From Carnobacterium gallinarum DSM 4847 (lineage in GTDB: Bacteria; Bacillota; Bacilli; Lactobacillales; Carnobacteriaceae): a DNA stretch of 64,000 nucleotides. Numbering within the stretch: position 1 is the stretch's first letter; each line of letters begins with the position of its first letter. The notes under the pieces are model-generated. The model searched no databases. It had not been told where the DNA came from and was given only the letters and a program-made list of their open reading frames with translations. The stretch lies in contig NZ_JQLU01000004.1 in NCBI RefSeq assembly GCF_000744375.1, positions 186,001 through 250,000 of the forward strand, in the 5' to 3' direction. The position numbers and the translations under genes were made by a program. This document shows, piece by piece, positions 10,205 through 18,324 of this stretch.

Positions 10205-10255
10205 CGGAAGAATTCATTGTGAAATGAATTCCATTTTTGAAAGAAGGCAAATGGT

Positions 10256-10948
10256 TTGGATTATACGATATTAATTGTAGAAAATGATATGGAAATTAGT
10301 GAACTGGTTTCAGAATCATTATTTAAAGAAGGCTATCACATAAAATTAGCTAGCGATATTGAAACAGCATTGCTTGAATTTAAACACCAAATCCCAGATT
10401 TAATTGTATTAGATATAAGGATTCCAAAACAAGGTGGGGTTTATTTCTTGAAAAAAATCCGAGAAATAAGTAACATTCCAGTCCTATTAATGAGTTCAAA
10501 AAAAGATTGTAGAGATCAAAATTATACATTTGATATTGGCGAAAGTAGATGGCTTGAAAAGCCATTTTCCACTCACCAATTACTTAGTCATGTGAAAAAA
10601 TTATTAAATAAATATTATAAAAACAGAGAAAAAATTATAAAAACAGAACAAGTTATTGGAGAATTACAACTAGATTTTAATAATTATGTTGTGATAAAAA
10701 ATGGACGAAATTTAAATCTTACCTTAACAGAATTTAAAATATTCGTGTTATTTATATCGTTTCCAGATCAAATTTTTACTAAAGCACAAATCTATCAACA
10801 AGTTTGGCAAGAAGAATATTTTGGAGATGAAAATGTTATCAATGTGCATATTCGTCGCTTGAGAGAAAAAATTGAAAATGTTCCATCTAAGCCACAATAT
10901 ATTAAAACTATTTGGGGAGTTGGTTACAAGTTAGGCGATATTGAGTAA
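10256..10948 (+). CDS. Orphan OmpR/PhoB-type response regulator with altered acidic pocket
   Basis: A 230-residue regulator: receiver domain about residues 1-120 and winged-helix DNA-binding domain about 135-228 (LTLTEFKIFVLF, then VINVHIRRLREKIE and TIWGVGYKLG). Phosphoacceptor D53 (LIVLDIRIP), a Ser after PVLLM and the conserved Lys in LEKPF are present. The acidic pocket normally formed by adjacent E-D is E9-N10-D11, so the second magnesium ligand may be changed. No histidine kinase lies next to it. The start is TTG 10256 with AGAAGG 7 bp upstream. It is more AT-rich than its neighbours and is inserted between conserved genes, suggesting it is accessory. The target is unknown. Confidence 0.85.
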   Translation: MDYTILIVENDMEISELVSESLFKEGYHIKLASDIETALLEFKHQIPDLIVLDIRIPKQGGVYFLKKIREISNIPVLLMSSKKDCRDQNYTFDIGESRWLEKPFSTHQLLSHVKKLLNKYYKNREKIIKTEQVIGELQLDFNNYVVIKNGRNLNLTLTEFKIFVLFISFPDQIFTKAQIYQQVWQEEYFGDENVINVHIRRLREKIENVPSKPQYIKTIWGVGYKLGDIE

Positions 10949-11040
10949 CTATAAAGATAATTAAGGTTTATAAGTAACAAAAGAATGGTGTGAAACAAAC
11001 TAAAAATGAACACCTGTTTTTATAATTGAATTAATTCTTA

Positions 11041-11075
11041 GAGAATACTTAGTTCTTGGTGTTTTCTCTTTTATT
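11041..11075 (+). terminator. Possible terminator after the orphan response regulator
   Basis: GAGAATAC and GTGTTTTCTC form an imperfect stem followed by a short T-rich run. A second weak hairpin (GGTGT with ACACC) lies just upstream. Confidence 0.4.
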
Positions 11076-11125
11076 CTGCTGGTTTTTTAGTTAAAATAAG
11101 TAAGGAGAAGAAGGGGCGAATGTTT

Positions 11126-11587
11126 ATGTTTGAAAGTTGGCTTTTTTTAGCAATTATTTTAGGAATTGGTATAGTAGCAAAAAATCAATCTTTGATCATT
11201 GCGACGGCAGTTGTATTAGTATTAAAATTAATTCCACAAACAGATAAATGGATGGAAGCGATCCAAACGAAAGGGATCAATTGGGGTGTAACAGTGATTA
11301 CGATTTCCATTCTAATTCCGATTGCTACTGGTCAGATTGGCTTTAGAGAACTGTTAAATGCTTTCAAATCACCTTTAGGTTGGATTGCGGTTATTTGTGG
11401 TGTGGGTGTTTCTTTATTGTCTAGTAAAGGGGTTGGATTGTTGGCGGCTAGTCCTGAAGTAACTGTGGCGCTAGTCTTTGGTACAATTATGGGAGTTGTT
11501 CTTTTTAAAGGTGTAGCAGCAGGTCCAGTAATTGCAGCAGGCCTAACTTACTGCATTTTACAAGTCCTACAAATTAGTCCAAAATGA
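11126..11587 (+). CDS. UPF0756 (DUF441) membrane protein, YtwI/YeaL family
   Basis: About 153 residues, nearly all hydrophobic, with four or five membrane helices. The N-terminus [20 protein letters not shown] followed by TAVVLVLKL is the DUF441 signature; family members open with a short MF sequence. That and the ribosome site AAGGGG at 11111-11116 favour the ATG at 11126 over the one at 11120. B. subtilis ytwI lies in the same pfkA-pyk neighbourhood. Function is not established in any organism I know of. Confidence 0.8.
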   Translation: MFESWLFLAIILGIGIVAKNQSLIIATAVVLVLKLIPQTDKWMEAIQTKGINWGVTVITISILIPIATGQIGFRELLNAFKSPLGWIAVICGVGVSLLSSKGVGLLAASPEVTVALVFGTIMGVVLFKGVAAGPVIAAGLTYCILQVLQISPK

Positions 11588-11654
11588 AAATTGATAGGCA
11601 AACTGGTGTTTCTAGGCTATAATAAAAACAGATGAAAAACGGAGGCACAAAAAA

Positions 11655-12536
11655 ATGAATGAATCTTTAGGTAGAATTGTTACTGGAATGGTAACAGATG
11701 AAAATGATAAGGCGTATTTTATCCAGAAGGATGGTGTAACATACCGCTTAAAGAAAACTGAAAAAATGAATTATCAATTAGGCGATACAGTTGAAGGTTT
11801 TGCTTATGTTGCTATGAATAAAGACTTTATGATGACGCAAGAAATCCCAAAAGTTCGAGTAGGTCATTATGCTTGGGGAACTGTTATTGAAACAAGAAAA
11901 GACTTAGGTGTATTTGTTGATATTGGTTTACCTGATAAAGAAATGGTTGTTTCATTGGATGAACTTCCAACTGAGAAACGTTTATGGCCTAAAAAAGGCG
12001 ATCAATTAATGATTGCGATTCAAGTCGATCAAAAAGATCGTATGTGGGGTACATTAGCTGAAGAATCAATTTTTCAGTCAATGGCTCGTAAAGGTGAACT
12101 TGAAGAGTTGAATAATAAAAATATTGTTGGAACAGCATTTCGTTTGAAACTTGTAGGTACGTATATTCTTACAGAAGACAATTATCTAGGCTTTATTCAT
12201 CCGTCAGAACGTAAAGATGAACCAAGATTAGGTGAAGTAGTCAATGGACGTGTGATTGGTGTTCGACCAGATGGCTTATTGAATATTTCTTTAATGCCAA
12301 GAGCTTTTGAAGCAATTGGTGACGATGCGGGGATGTTATTAGCTATTTTAGAGCGAACTCAAACAGGTAGTTTCCCGTATACAGATAAAAGTGATCCACA
12401 AGCAATCCAAGAACGATTTGGTATTAGCAAAGGGCAATTTAAGCGAGCTTTAGGAAATCTAATGAAGCAACGTAGAATTGTTCAACAAAATGGAGAAACA
12501 ATTTTAGTTGAAGCACTAAATGAGAATGAAGATTAG
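11655..12536 (+). CDS. cvfB: CvfB/YitL-like S1-domain RNA-binding protein
   Basis: A 293-residue soluble protein with tandem S1/OB-type modules: an N-terminal one (residues 1-60), a central clear S1 repeat (GHYAWGTVIETRKDLGVFVD near 70-140), another near 150-215, and a C-terminal winged-helix segment (IQERFGISKGQFKRALGNLM). This is the architecture of CvfB, an RNA-binding protein linked to virulence-factor expression in Staphylococcus aureus. It has its own TATAAT element upstream and a GGAGG ribosome site. The role in this organism is inferred from family only. Confidence 0.88.
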   Translation: MNESLGRIVTGMVTDENDKAYFIQKDGVTYRLKKTEKMNYQLGDTVEGFAYVAMNKDFMMTQEIPKVRVGHYAWGTVIETRKDLGVFVDIGLPDKEMVVSLDELPTEKRLWPKKGDQLMIAIQVDQKDRMWGTLAEESIFQSMARKGELEELNNKNIVGTAFRLKLVGTYILTEDNYLGFIHPSERKDEPRLGEVVNGRVIGVRPDGLLNISLMPRAFEAIGDDAGMLLAILERTQTGSFPYTDKSDPQAIQERFGISKGQFKRALGNLMKQRRIVQQNGETILVEALNENED

Positions 12537-12651
12537 GATTTTATTCAAAAACTGTGTTATAATAGAAGAAACTCATTGCAGTTAGATTGTAATTTATATA
12601 AACTGGAATAGATAGAGTTTGTACTAATTATAAATAAGTGAGGCTATTATA

Positions 12652-13137
12652 GTGAAAACAACTGAATCTCCCCTATTAAAAATTAAAAATCAATTGCATT
12701 CAGCAGGTTTTAAATTAACCCCTCAACGTGAGGCAACAGTTGCTGTTTTGCTAGAAAATGAAAAAGATCATTTAAGTGCTGAAGAAGTGTATATGTTAGT
12801 AAAAGACAAAAGTCCAGATATTGGTTTAGCAACAGTATATCGGACATTGGAAATTCTAACAGAGCTGAATATCGTCAATAAGATTAGCTTTAATGATGGA
12901 TTGGCGCGTTATGATGTACGTAAAGAAGGTGCTAAGCATTTCCATCATCATTTGTTATGTATTGAATGTGGCAATATTGAGGAAGTTCACGATGATTTAT
13001 TAGAAGACATTGAACGTGTTGTAGAAAGTCGCTTTCATTTTATTGTCAAAGACCATCGTTTAACTTTTCATGGTGTTTGCGAAAATTGTCAGCAAAAAAA
13101 CAGTACTGCCAATCAAACGAAAGAATCAAACAAATAG
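12652..13137 (+). CDS. fur: Fur family metalloregulator (ferric uptake regulator)
   Basis: A 161-residue regulator closely matching Bacillus Fur: helix KNQLHSAGFKLTPQREATVAVL, winged helix with GLATVYRTLEILTEL, metal-binding HFHHHLLCIECG and a second C-x2-C (CENC) near the end for structural zinc. The exact run of motifs and its position immediately upstream of xerD, as in B. subtilis, favour Fur over PerR or Zur. It probably represses iron-uptake genes when Fe(II) is bound. The start is GTG 12652, matching the usual N-terminus. The Thr/Asn/Lys-rich tail is longer than in Bacillus Fur. Confidence 0.92.
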   Translation: MKTTESPLLKIKNQLHSAGFKLTPQREATVAVLLENEKDHLSAEEVYMLVKDKSPDIGLATVYRTLEILTELNIVNKISFNDGLARYDVRKEGAKHFHHHLLCIECGNIEEVHDDLLEDIERVVESRFHFIVKDHRLTFHGVCENCQQKNSTANQTKESNK

Positions 13138-13153
13138 GAAAGGAGTATTGATC

Positions 13154-13204
13154 ATGTTAGTTAGTGTTCAGTACTTCTTTTTTGTGATTTATTTTAAATT
13201 GTAG
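13154..13204 (+). CDS. Possible 16-residue hydrophobic peptide between fur and xerD
   Basis: ATG 13154 follows AAAGGAG at 13140-13145 with good spacing and encodes a 16-residue peptide (MLVSVQYFFFVIYFKL) ending just before the xerD ribosome site. In Bacillus the small membrane protein YqzK (DUF4227) occupies exactly this slot, so this may be a shortened remnant of it or a translational-coupling leader for xerD. Peptides of this size occur by chance; the ribosome site and synteny are the only support. Confidence 0.3.
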   Translation: MLVSVQYFFFVIYFKL

Positions 13205-13219
13205 GGAGTGAAATGAATA

Positions 13220-14110
13220 ATGGAAGAGGATTTACAAGAGTATTTGCGTTTTTTAACAATTGAGCGAGGTCTTTCAAAGAACACTGTTGAAAGTTACCAT
13301 CGAGACTTGGCACATTATTTAACTTACTTACAGGAAAATGAAATTGCTAATTGGAATCAAATTGATCGTTATTTTGTTTTGAGCTTTTTACAACAATTAA
13401 AGGATGAACAAAAAGCAGCAGGTACCATTATTCGGATGGTATCAAGTTTAAGAAAATTTCATCAATTCTTAAAGCAAGAGCGCTTAAGTGAGGTGGATCC
13501 AATGTTGCATATCGATACACCAAAAAAGGCTCAAACATTGCCTAAAATTTTATCAATGAAGGAAGTTGAACAATTAATTGAAACACCGGATGATAATACA
13601 ACTTTGGGTTTGAGAGATCGGGCGATGCTAGAGGTCATGTATGCAACGGGTTTACGAGTGACAGAGTTAATTGAACTAAAATTAACAGATTTACATCTAT
13701 CTTTAGGACTGATTCAGACTATTGGTAAAGGGGATAAGGAACGGATTATCCCTTTAGGTGATTTAGCAATTAAGTGGATAGAAAACTATTTAAAATATAG
13801 CCGTACTAAACTAGAAAAGCCTGGAAAACGGGTCCCTTATCTATTTTTAAATCATCATGGGAGAGGGTTTACTAGGCAAGGCATTTGGAAGAATTTAAAA
13901 CAGCTAGTGAAACAAGCCGGAATTGAAAAAGATGTCACACCCCATACATTGCGTCATTCGTTTGCTACCCATTTATTAGAAAATGGTGCGGATTTACGGG
14001 TAGTTCAAGAATTATTAGGACATGCTGATATTTCCACCACGCAAATTTACACGCACATTACAAAACAACGAATGACCCAAGTCTATAAAGCGTATCATCC
14101 TCGAGCCTAA
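13220..14110 (+). CDS. xerD: Site-specific tyrosine recombinase XerD
   Basis: A 296-residue tyrosine recombinase with an N-terminal SAM-like core-binding domain (residues 1-85) and a C-terminal catalytic domain. Catalytic residues are visible in order: Arg in MYATGLRVTEL near 148, Lys in IGKGDKERIIP near 172, His/Arg in HTLRHSFATHLL near 243, His in LGHADISTTQ near 266 and Tyr in IYTHIT near 277. With XerC it resolves chromosome dimers at dif. The fur-xerD-deoB-punA order and full length mark it as the housekeeping XerD and not an integrase of a mobile element. Confidence 0.95.
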   Translation: MEEDLQEYLRFLTIERGLSKNTVESYHRDLAHYLTYLQENEIANWNQIDRYFVLSFLQQLKDEQKAAGTIIRMVSSLRKFHQFLKQERLSEVDPMLHIDTPKKAQTLPKILSMKEVEQLIETPDDNTTLGLRDRAMLEVMYATGLRVTELIELKLTDLHLSLGLIQTIGKGDKERIIPLGDLAIKWIENYLKYSRTKLEKPGKRVPYLFLNHHGRGFTRQGIWKNLKQLVKQAGIEKDVTPHTLRHSFATHLLENGADLRVVQELLGHADISTTQIYTHITKQRMTQVYKAYHPRA

Positions 14111-14156
14111 TTCTTAGTTTATGAGGATTTTCCTAGCTTTATAAGGTAGATTTTAC

Positions 14157-14187
14157 TATAATATAGGAGAAGTTCAAATCGCTTTCA
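14157..14187 (+). promoter_or_regulatory. Predicted deoB promoter -10 and overlapping CcpA (cre) site
   Basis: TATAAT at 14157-14162 is followed by TCAAATCGCTTTCA at 14174-14187, which matches the cre consensus TGWAANCGNTNWCA at 13 of 14 positions. It lies around the transcription start, a typical position for catabolite repression. The matching -35 is weak. Confidence 0.6.
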
Positions 14188-14199
14188 ACAAAAACAAAG

Positions 14200-14217
14200 T
14201 GAAGTGAACTCGCTTCA
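14200..14217 (+). promoter_or_regulatory. Inverted repeat in the deoB leader
   Basis: TGAAG and CTTCA flank an 8-bp centre containing ACTCG. This is a candidate operator for a nucleoside-responsive repressor or a second, weaker cre site. Confidence 0.35.
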
Positions 14218-14257
14218 ACCGTAGTCACAATGGATTGATATTTAGGAGGATGAGAAA

Positions 14258-15427
14258 ATGTTATTTAAAAGAGTACATTTAATCGTAATGGATTCAGTAG
14301 GGATTGGGGAATCCCCTGATGCAGCGCAATTTGGTGATCTAGGAAGTGATACATTAGGTCATATCGCTGAAGTAGCAGGTTTAACGATTCCTCACTTAGA
14401 ACAATTAGGTTTAGGCGATATTCGTCCTTTAAAAGGTGTTCAAGAAGTTAAAGATAATCAAGGGTATTATACTAAATTAGAAGAAGTTTCAGTTGGTAAA
14501 GACACTATGACAGGGCATTGGGAAATTATGGGATTAAATATCCAAACTCCCTTCCGCGTTTTTCCAGATGGATTTCCAACAGAACTATTAAAAAAAATTG
14601 AAGATTTTTCTGGACGTAAAGTAGTCTGTAATAAACCCTATAGTGGTACAGCAGTCATTGATGATTTCGGTGAACATCAAATGAAAACTGGTGATTTAAT
14701 TGTTTATACATCCGCTGATCCAGTACTACAAATTGCAGCACACGAAGAAATTATTCCATTAGAAGAATTGTATCGAATTTGTCAATATGTTCGTGATATT
14801 ACTTTAGAAGATCCATATATGATTGGACGTATTATTGCTCGACCTTATTTAGGAACTCCAGGTAATTTTAAAAGAACAAGCAATCGTCATGATTATGCAT
14901 TAAATCCATTTGGTAAAACGGTTTTAAATGAACTAAAAGATGCGGGTAAGGATGTTATTGCAATTGGAAAAATCAATGATATATACAATGGTGAGGGTAT
15001 TACTGAAGCAATTCGTACGAAAAGCAACATGGACGGTGTCGATCAACTACTAAAAGTAATGAAGCAAGATTTTAATGGATTAAGTTTTTTGAATTTAGTT
15101 GATTTCGACGCGCTTTACGGCCACCGTCGTGATGTTAAAGGATATGCAGAAGCAATTGAAGCTTTTGACCAACGTTTGCCAGAAATTTTAGCTGCGCTAA
15201 ATGAAGATGATTTAGTGTTAATTACAGCAGATCACGGCAATGATCCAACTGCACCTGGAACAGATCATACTCGTGAGTATGTTCCACTATTAGCTTATTC
15301 ACCAGGTATGAAGAGTCATGGTCCTTTGACTCAAGGTCATTATGCAGATATTGGTGCAACAATTGCAGAAAACTTTGCAGTTAAAGATACTGGATTCGGA
15401 ACAAGCTTTTTAGCAGAACTAAACTAA
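14258..15427 (+). CDS. deoB: Phosphopentomutase
   Basis: A 389-residue alkaline-phosphatase-superfamily enzyme interconverting ribose/deoxyribose 1-phosphate and 5-phosphate. Motifs: [11 protein letters not shown] near residue 10 (metal ligand), [13 protein letters not shown] near 85 containing the phosphorylated Thr, and [11 protein letters not shown] near 320 supplying metal ligands. It joins nucleoside breakdown to the pentose phosphate pathway and forms an operon with the purine nucleoside phosphorylase 12 bp downstream. The upstream cre-like site suggests catabolite repression. AGGAGG precedes the ATG. Confidence 0.97.
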   Translation: MLFKRVHLIVMDSVGIGESPDAAQFGDLGSDTLGHIAEVAGLTIPHLEQLGLGDIRPLKGVQEVKDNQGYYTKLEEVSVGKDTMTGHWEIMGLNIQTPFRVFPDGFPTELLKKIEDFSGRKVVCNKPYSGTAVIDDFGEHQMKTGDLIVYTSADPVLQIAAHEEIIPLEELYRICQYVRDITLEDPYMIGRIIARPYLGTPGNFKRTSNRHDYALNPFGKTVLNELKDAGKDVIAIGKINDIYNGEGITEAIRTKSNMDGVDQLLKVMKQDFNGLSFLNLVDFDALYGHRRDVKGYAEAIEAFDQRLPEILAALNEDDLVLITADHGNDPTAPGTDHTREYVPLLAYSPGMKSHGPLTQGHYADIGATIAENFAVKDTGFGTSFLAELN

Positions 15428-15439
15428 AGGAGAGTAATC

Positions 15440-16261
15440 ATGACACTTACATTACAAGAAAAAATTACAGAAGCGACTGATTTTATTAAAGCACAAGGAA
15501 TTGGTGAAATTGAATTTGGCTTAATCCTTGGTTCAGGTCTAGGCGAATTAGGTGATGAAGTTGAGGATGCAATTGCAATCAAATATGATGGAATTCCATA
15601 TTTCCCTGTGTCAACAGTAGAAGGGCATGCAGGACAACTTGTCTATGGAACACTTGGTGAAAAGAAAGTCTTGGCAATGCAAGGTCGTTTCCATTATTAT
15701 GAAGGCTATTCTCTAGAAGAAGTTACGTTTCCAATTCGTGTGATGAAAGCTTTAGGCATTCATTCGGTCATTGTGACTAATGCAGCTGGTGGAATCAACA
15801 CGAGCTTTAGCCAAGGTGAGCTAATGATGATTACCGATCATATTAATTATACAGGTGTAAATCCACTAATTGGCCCAAATGACTCAACAATGGGACCTCG
15901 CTTTACAGATATGAGTCAAGCATATGATGTAGCTTATCAAGCAATCGTTCGTGATGTAGCTAAAAAAATGGATTTAGATTTAAAAGAAGGCGTGTATATT
16001 GGTTATACAGGACCAACCTATGAAACACCTGCTGAAATTCGGATGTCACGGGTAATGGGAGCAGATGCTGTTGGAATGTCAACCGTTCCTGAAGTTATCG
16101 TGGCAGCCCATGCCGGCTTACGAGTAATTGGCGTTTCGTGTATAACAAACTTGGCAGCGGGAATGCAAGCTACCTTAAATCACGCAGAAGTTGTTGAAAC
16201 AACAGAACGAGTAAAAGGCACGTTTAAAGCATTGATAAAAAACGTTTTGCAAGCTGTTTAA
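15440..16261 (+). CDS. punA: Purine nucleoside phosphorylase, trimeric PunA type
   Basis: A 273-residue enzyme splitting guanosine/inosine-type nucleosides with phosphate into free base and pentose 1-phosphate. The trimeric-PNP motifs are all visible: LGSGLGELGD for phosphate, VEGHAGQLVYG, GRFHYYEGYS, VTNAAGGI, GPTYETPAEIRM (base-binding Glu) and GVSCITNLAAG. The product feeds DeoB, encoded just upstream. It is followed by a perfect hairpin. B. subtilis pupG lies at the same position after drm/deoB. Confidence 0.96.
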   Translation: MTLTLQEKITEATDFIKAQGIGEIEFGLILGSGLGELGDEVEDAIAIKYDGIPYFPVSTVEGHAGQLVYGTLGEKKVLAMQGRFHYYEGYSLEEVTFPIRVMKALGIHSVIVTNAAGGINTSFSQGELMMITDHINYTGVNPLIGPNDSTMGPRFTDMSQAYDVAYQAIVRDVAKKMDLDLKEGVYIGYTGPTYETPAEIRMSRVMGADAVGMSTVPEVIVAAHAGLRVIGVSCITNLAAGMQATLNHAEVVETTERVKGTFKALIKNVLQAV

Positions 16262-16344
16262 TTGATTATTTTATTGAAGGAAAAAACATTTTCTATTTTC
16301 ATTTAATGGAAAGCATGTTACGATAAATTTATTGATTTTTACGG

Positions 16345-16383
16345 ATAAGAAGAGTTACTTGATTTTAAAGTAACTCTTCTTAT
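16345..16383 (+). terminator. Perfect hairpin after punA, probable terminator
   Basis: ATAAGAAGAGTTAC at 16345-16358 pairs with GTAACTCTTCTTAT at 16370-16383. The T tract is poor, so termination may be inefficient. Confidence 0.6.
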
Positions 16384-16454
16384 TCCAATTTGAAAGTCAA
16401 GTGGATACTTAGCAATAGGGGAAAAGTAAAAAAATACTAATTGAATGATTAATT

Positions 16455-16530
16455 TATAACAAGGATCCGAGGTTAGATTCCCATTTGAATCGCCGTTGTG
16501 GCATTGAGAATCTAGTAGGATTGTGGTAAA
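16455..16530 (+). promoter_or_regulatory. Structured leader upstream of lysA with competing stems
   Basis: The 310-base gap 16262-16571 holds the punA hairpin and this element. TAGATTC (16474-16480) can pair with GAATCTA (16508-16514), enclosing a GCC/GGC mini-hairpin (16492-16502). The same GATTC can instead pair locally with GAATC at 16487-16491. It does not match the conserved core of the lysine riboswitch or a T-box that I know. No confident promoter was found. Confidence 0.35.
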
Positions 16531-16571
16531 GTTAAGAATACAATTAGTGGGAATTGGAACGGGGGAAAGAA

Positions 16572-17891
16572 ATGAATAACACTTTATTAACAGGGACTAT
16601 GAAAGTAAATGAACAAAATCATTTAGAAATTGGTGGGGTTGATACCGTAACTTTAGTTGAAAAGCACGGTACACCTGTTTATGTCTATGATGTATTTCAA
16701 ATAAAAGAAAAGGCGCGTGCTTTTAAAAATACCTTTGCTGTTAGAGGAATTAAAGCACAAGTAGCGTATGCTAGTAAAGCTTTTGCTTGTACGGCAATTT
16801 ACCAATTAATGGCACAAGAGGGGCTTTCAGTGGATGTCGTTTCAGGTGGCGAGTTGTATACCGCTATTCATGCAGGATACCCAAAAGAAAAAATTCATTT
16901 TCATGGAAATAACAAAACAGAAAGTGAAATTGTAGATGCATTAAATTATGAAATTGGTTGTTTTGTAGTTGATAATTTCAATGAGTTAGATCTGCTGCAA
17001 CACCATGCAGCGGAACGCAATCAAAAAGTTGCTATTTTACTTCGTGTAACGCCAGGTGTTGAAGCTCATACTCATGAGTATATTTCAACTGGACAAGAAG
17101 ATTCCAAATTCGGTTTTGACTTATTAAATGGTCAAGCTGAAAAAGCAGTTGAAGTCGCTTTAGCATCTTCTCATTTAGATTTATTGGGACTCCATAGTCA
17201 TATTGGTTCCCAAATTTTTGAAACCCAAGGCTTTTTAATGGCAATTGATAAATTATTAACAGAAGTTACAAAATGGCAAAAAACACAGTCATTTGATCTT
17301 AAAGTATTGAATTTGGGTGGTGGTTTTGGCATTCGTTATGTTGAGGGGGATCAACCGCTTCCTGTTTCAGAGTATGTCAATACCATTATTGATGAAGTGA
17401 TTACTCAAACAACAAAATTCAATTTAGCTATGCCAGAGATTTGGATTGAACCTGGTCGAAGTATTGTAGGAGATGCTGGAATTACTCTTTATCAAACTGG
17501 TTCTGAAAAACAAGTTCCGGATGTACGCAACTATCTAGCCATTGACGGCGGAATGACAGATAATATTCGTCCGGCCTTATATGAAGCAGAATATACAGGA
17601 GTTCTAGCGAATCGTGCTAATGATATAGCGACAGAAACCTACTCTATTGCTGGAAAATGTTGTGAATCTGGAGATATGTTAATCTGGGATTTGCCTCTTC
17701 CTAAACGGGAACAAAATGATATTCTAGCAGTTTTTAGCACAGGCGCCTATGGATATTCAATGGCGAATAATTACAATCGGATTCCACGCCCTCCAGTTGT
17801 ATTTGTGGAGAATGGAATAGATTATGTAGTTGTTGAAAGAGAGAGCTATGCGGATTTAATTAGTTTAGACCGTTCTCTACCTCAAGGCTAA
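16572..17891 (+). CDS. lysA: Diaminopimelate decarboxylase
   Basis: A 439-residue PLP enzyme of the alanine-racemase fold that makes L-lysine from meso-diaminopimelate, the last step of lysine synthesis. Signatures: the PLP lysine in VAYASKAFA near residue 60, LGLHSHIGSQI near 198, LNLGGGFGIRY near 240, EPGRSIVGDAG near 292 and CCESGDML near 360 with the catalytic Cys. The start ATG 16572 lies after GGGGGAAAG; an upstream TTG at 16554 is in frame but lacks a ribosome site. dapB lies at 35.7 kb, so the pathway is dispersed. Confidence 0.96.
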   Translation: MNNTLLTGTMKVNEQNHLEIGGVDTVTLVEKHGTPVYVYDVFQIKEKARAFKNTFAVRGIKAQVAYASKAFACTAIYQLMAQEGLSVDVVSGGELYTAIHAGYPKEKIHFHGNNKTESEIVDALNYEIGCFVVDNFNELDLLQHHAAERNQKVAILLRVTPGVEAHTHEYISTGQEDSKFGFDLLNGQAEKAVEVALASSHLDLLGLHSHIGSQIFETQGFLMAIDKLLTEVTKWQKTQSFDLKVLNLGGGFGIRYVEGDQPLPVSEYVNTIIDEVITQTTKFNLAMPEIWIEPGRSIVGDAGITLYQTGSEKQVPDVRNYLAIDGGMTDNIRPALYEAEYTGVLANRANDIATETYSIAGKCCESGDMLIWDLPLPKREQNDILAVFSTGAYGYSMANNYNRIPRPPVVFVENGIDYVVVERESYADLISLDRSLPQG

Positions 17892-17912
17892 AGGAAATTA
17901 GGAGGATATTTG

Positions 17913-18305
17913 ATGTTAATCAATTATAAGAATGACTACGAAAAAATTATGATGGGGCTCTTGTCTTTTGTTCCTGATCTAAAAGATGTTTCTCGTCTGA
18001 AAGCAGAGATAGATTGGTATGAAGCAGACCCTAGTCGTAAGCTTTATTTGTGGAGTAATGAGGAATCAAATGATATTATTGGAATGCTAGGAATCGAAGA
18101 TGGACTAGAAATGATTTTATTGCGTCATATTTCAATTAATCCATCTTTTCGTAAAGAAGGCATTAGCTATCAAATGTTGAATGAGTTAGATCAAAAATCA
18201 GCAGATAAAAAAATTATTGGAACACTAGAAACAGCTCCGATTATTGCGAAATGGGAGCAGCAAAAAAATAGCCCAGACCTAGAGGATTCTGAAGACTTAG
18301 ATTAA
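17913..18305 (+). CDS. ribT: RibT-like GNAT acetyltransferase
   Basis: A 130-residue protein with the RibT opening MLINYKNDYEKIMMGLLSFV and a GNAT-like core (IIGMLGIED, LLRHISINPSFRKEGISYQM). RibT ends the riboflavin operon in Bacillus and sits before ypuF-scpA; here the riboflavin genes are gone but ribT still precedes scpA. The acetyl-CoA loop is not the canonical Q/RxxGxG/A, so activity is uncertain. GGAGG at 17901-17905 supports the ATG at 17913. The C-terminus is acidic. Confidence 0.82.
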   Translation: MLINYKNDYEKIMMGLLSFVPDLKDVSRLKAEIDWYEADPSRKLYLWSNEESNDIIGMLGIEDGLEMILLRHISINPSFRKEGISYQMLNELDQKSADKKIIGTLETAPIIAKWEQQKNSPDLEDSEDLD

Positions 18306-18324
18306 GAAAGAGGTTGAATACAAA

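Noticed and set aside
13220-14110. Tyrosine recombinase as an integrase of a mobile element
   Set aside because: Size, catalytic motifs and fur-deoB neighbours identify housekeeping XerD; no attachment repeats or mobile genes are nearby.
16300-16571. Lysine riboswitch or T-box upstream of lysA
   Set aside because: The interval is too short after the punA hairpin, and neither the lysine-riboswitch core nor the T-box GGTGGNACCGCG-type signal is present.
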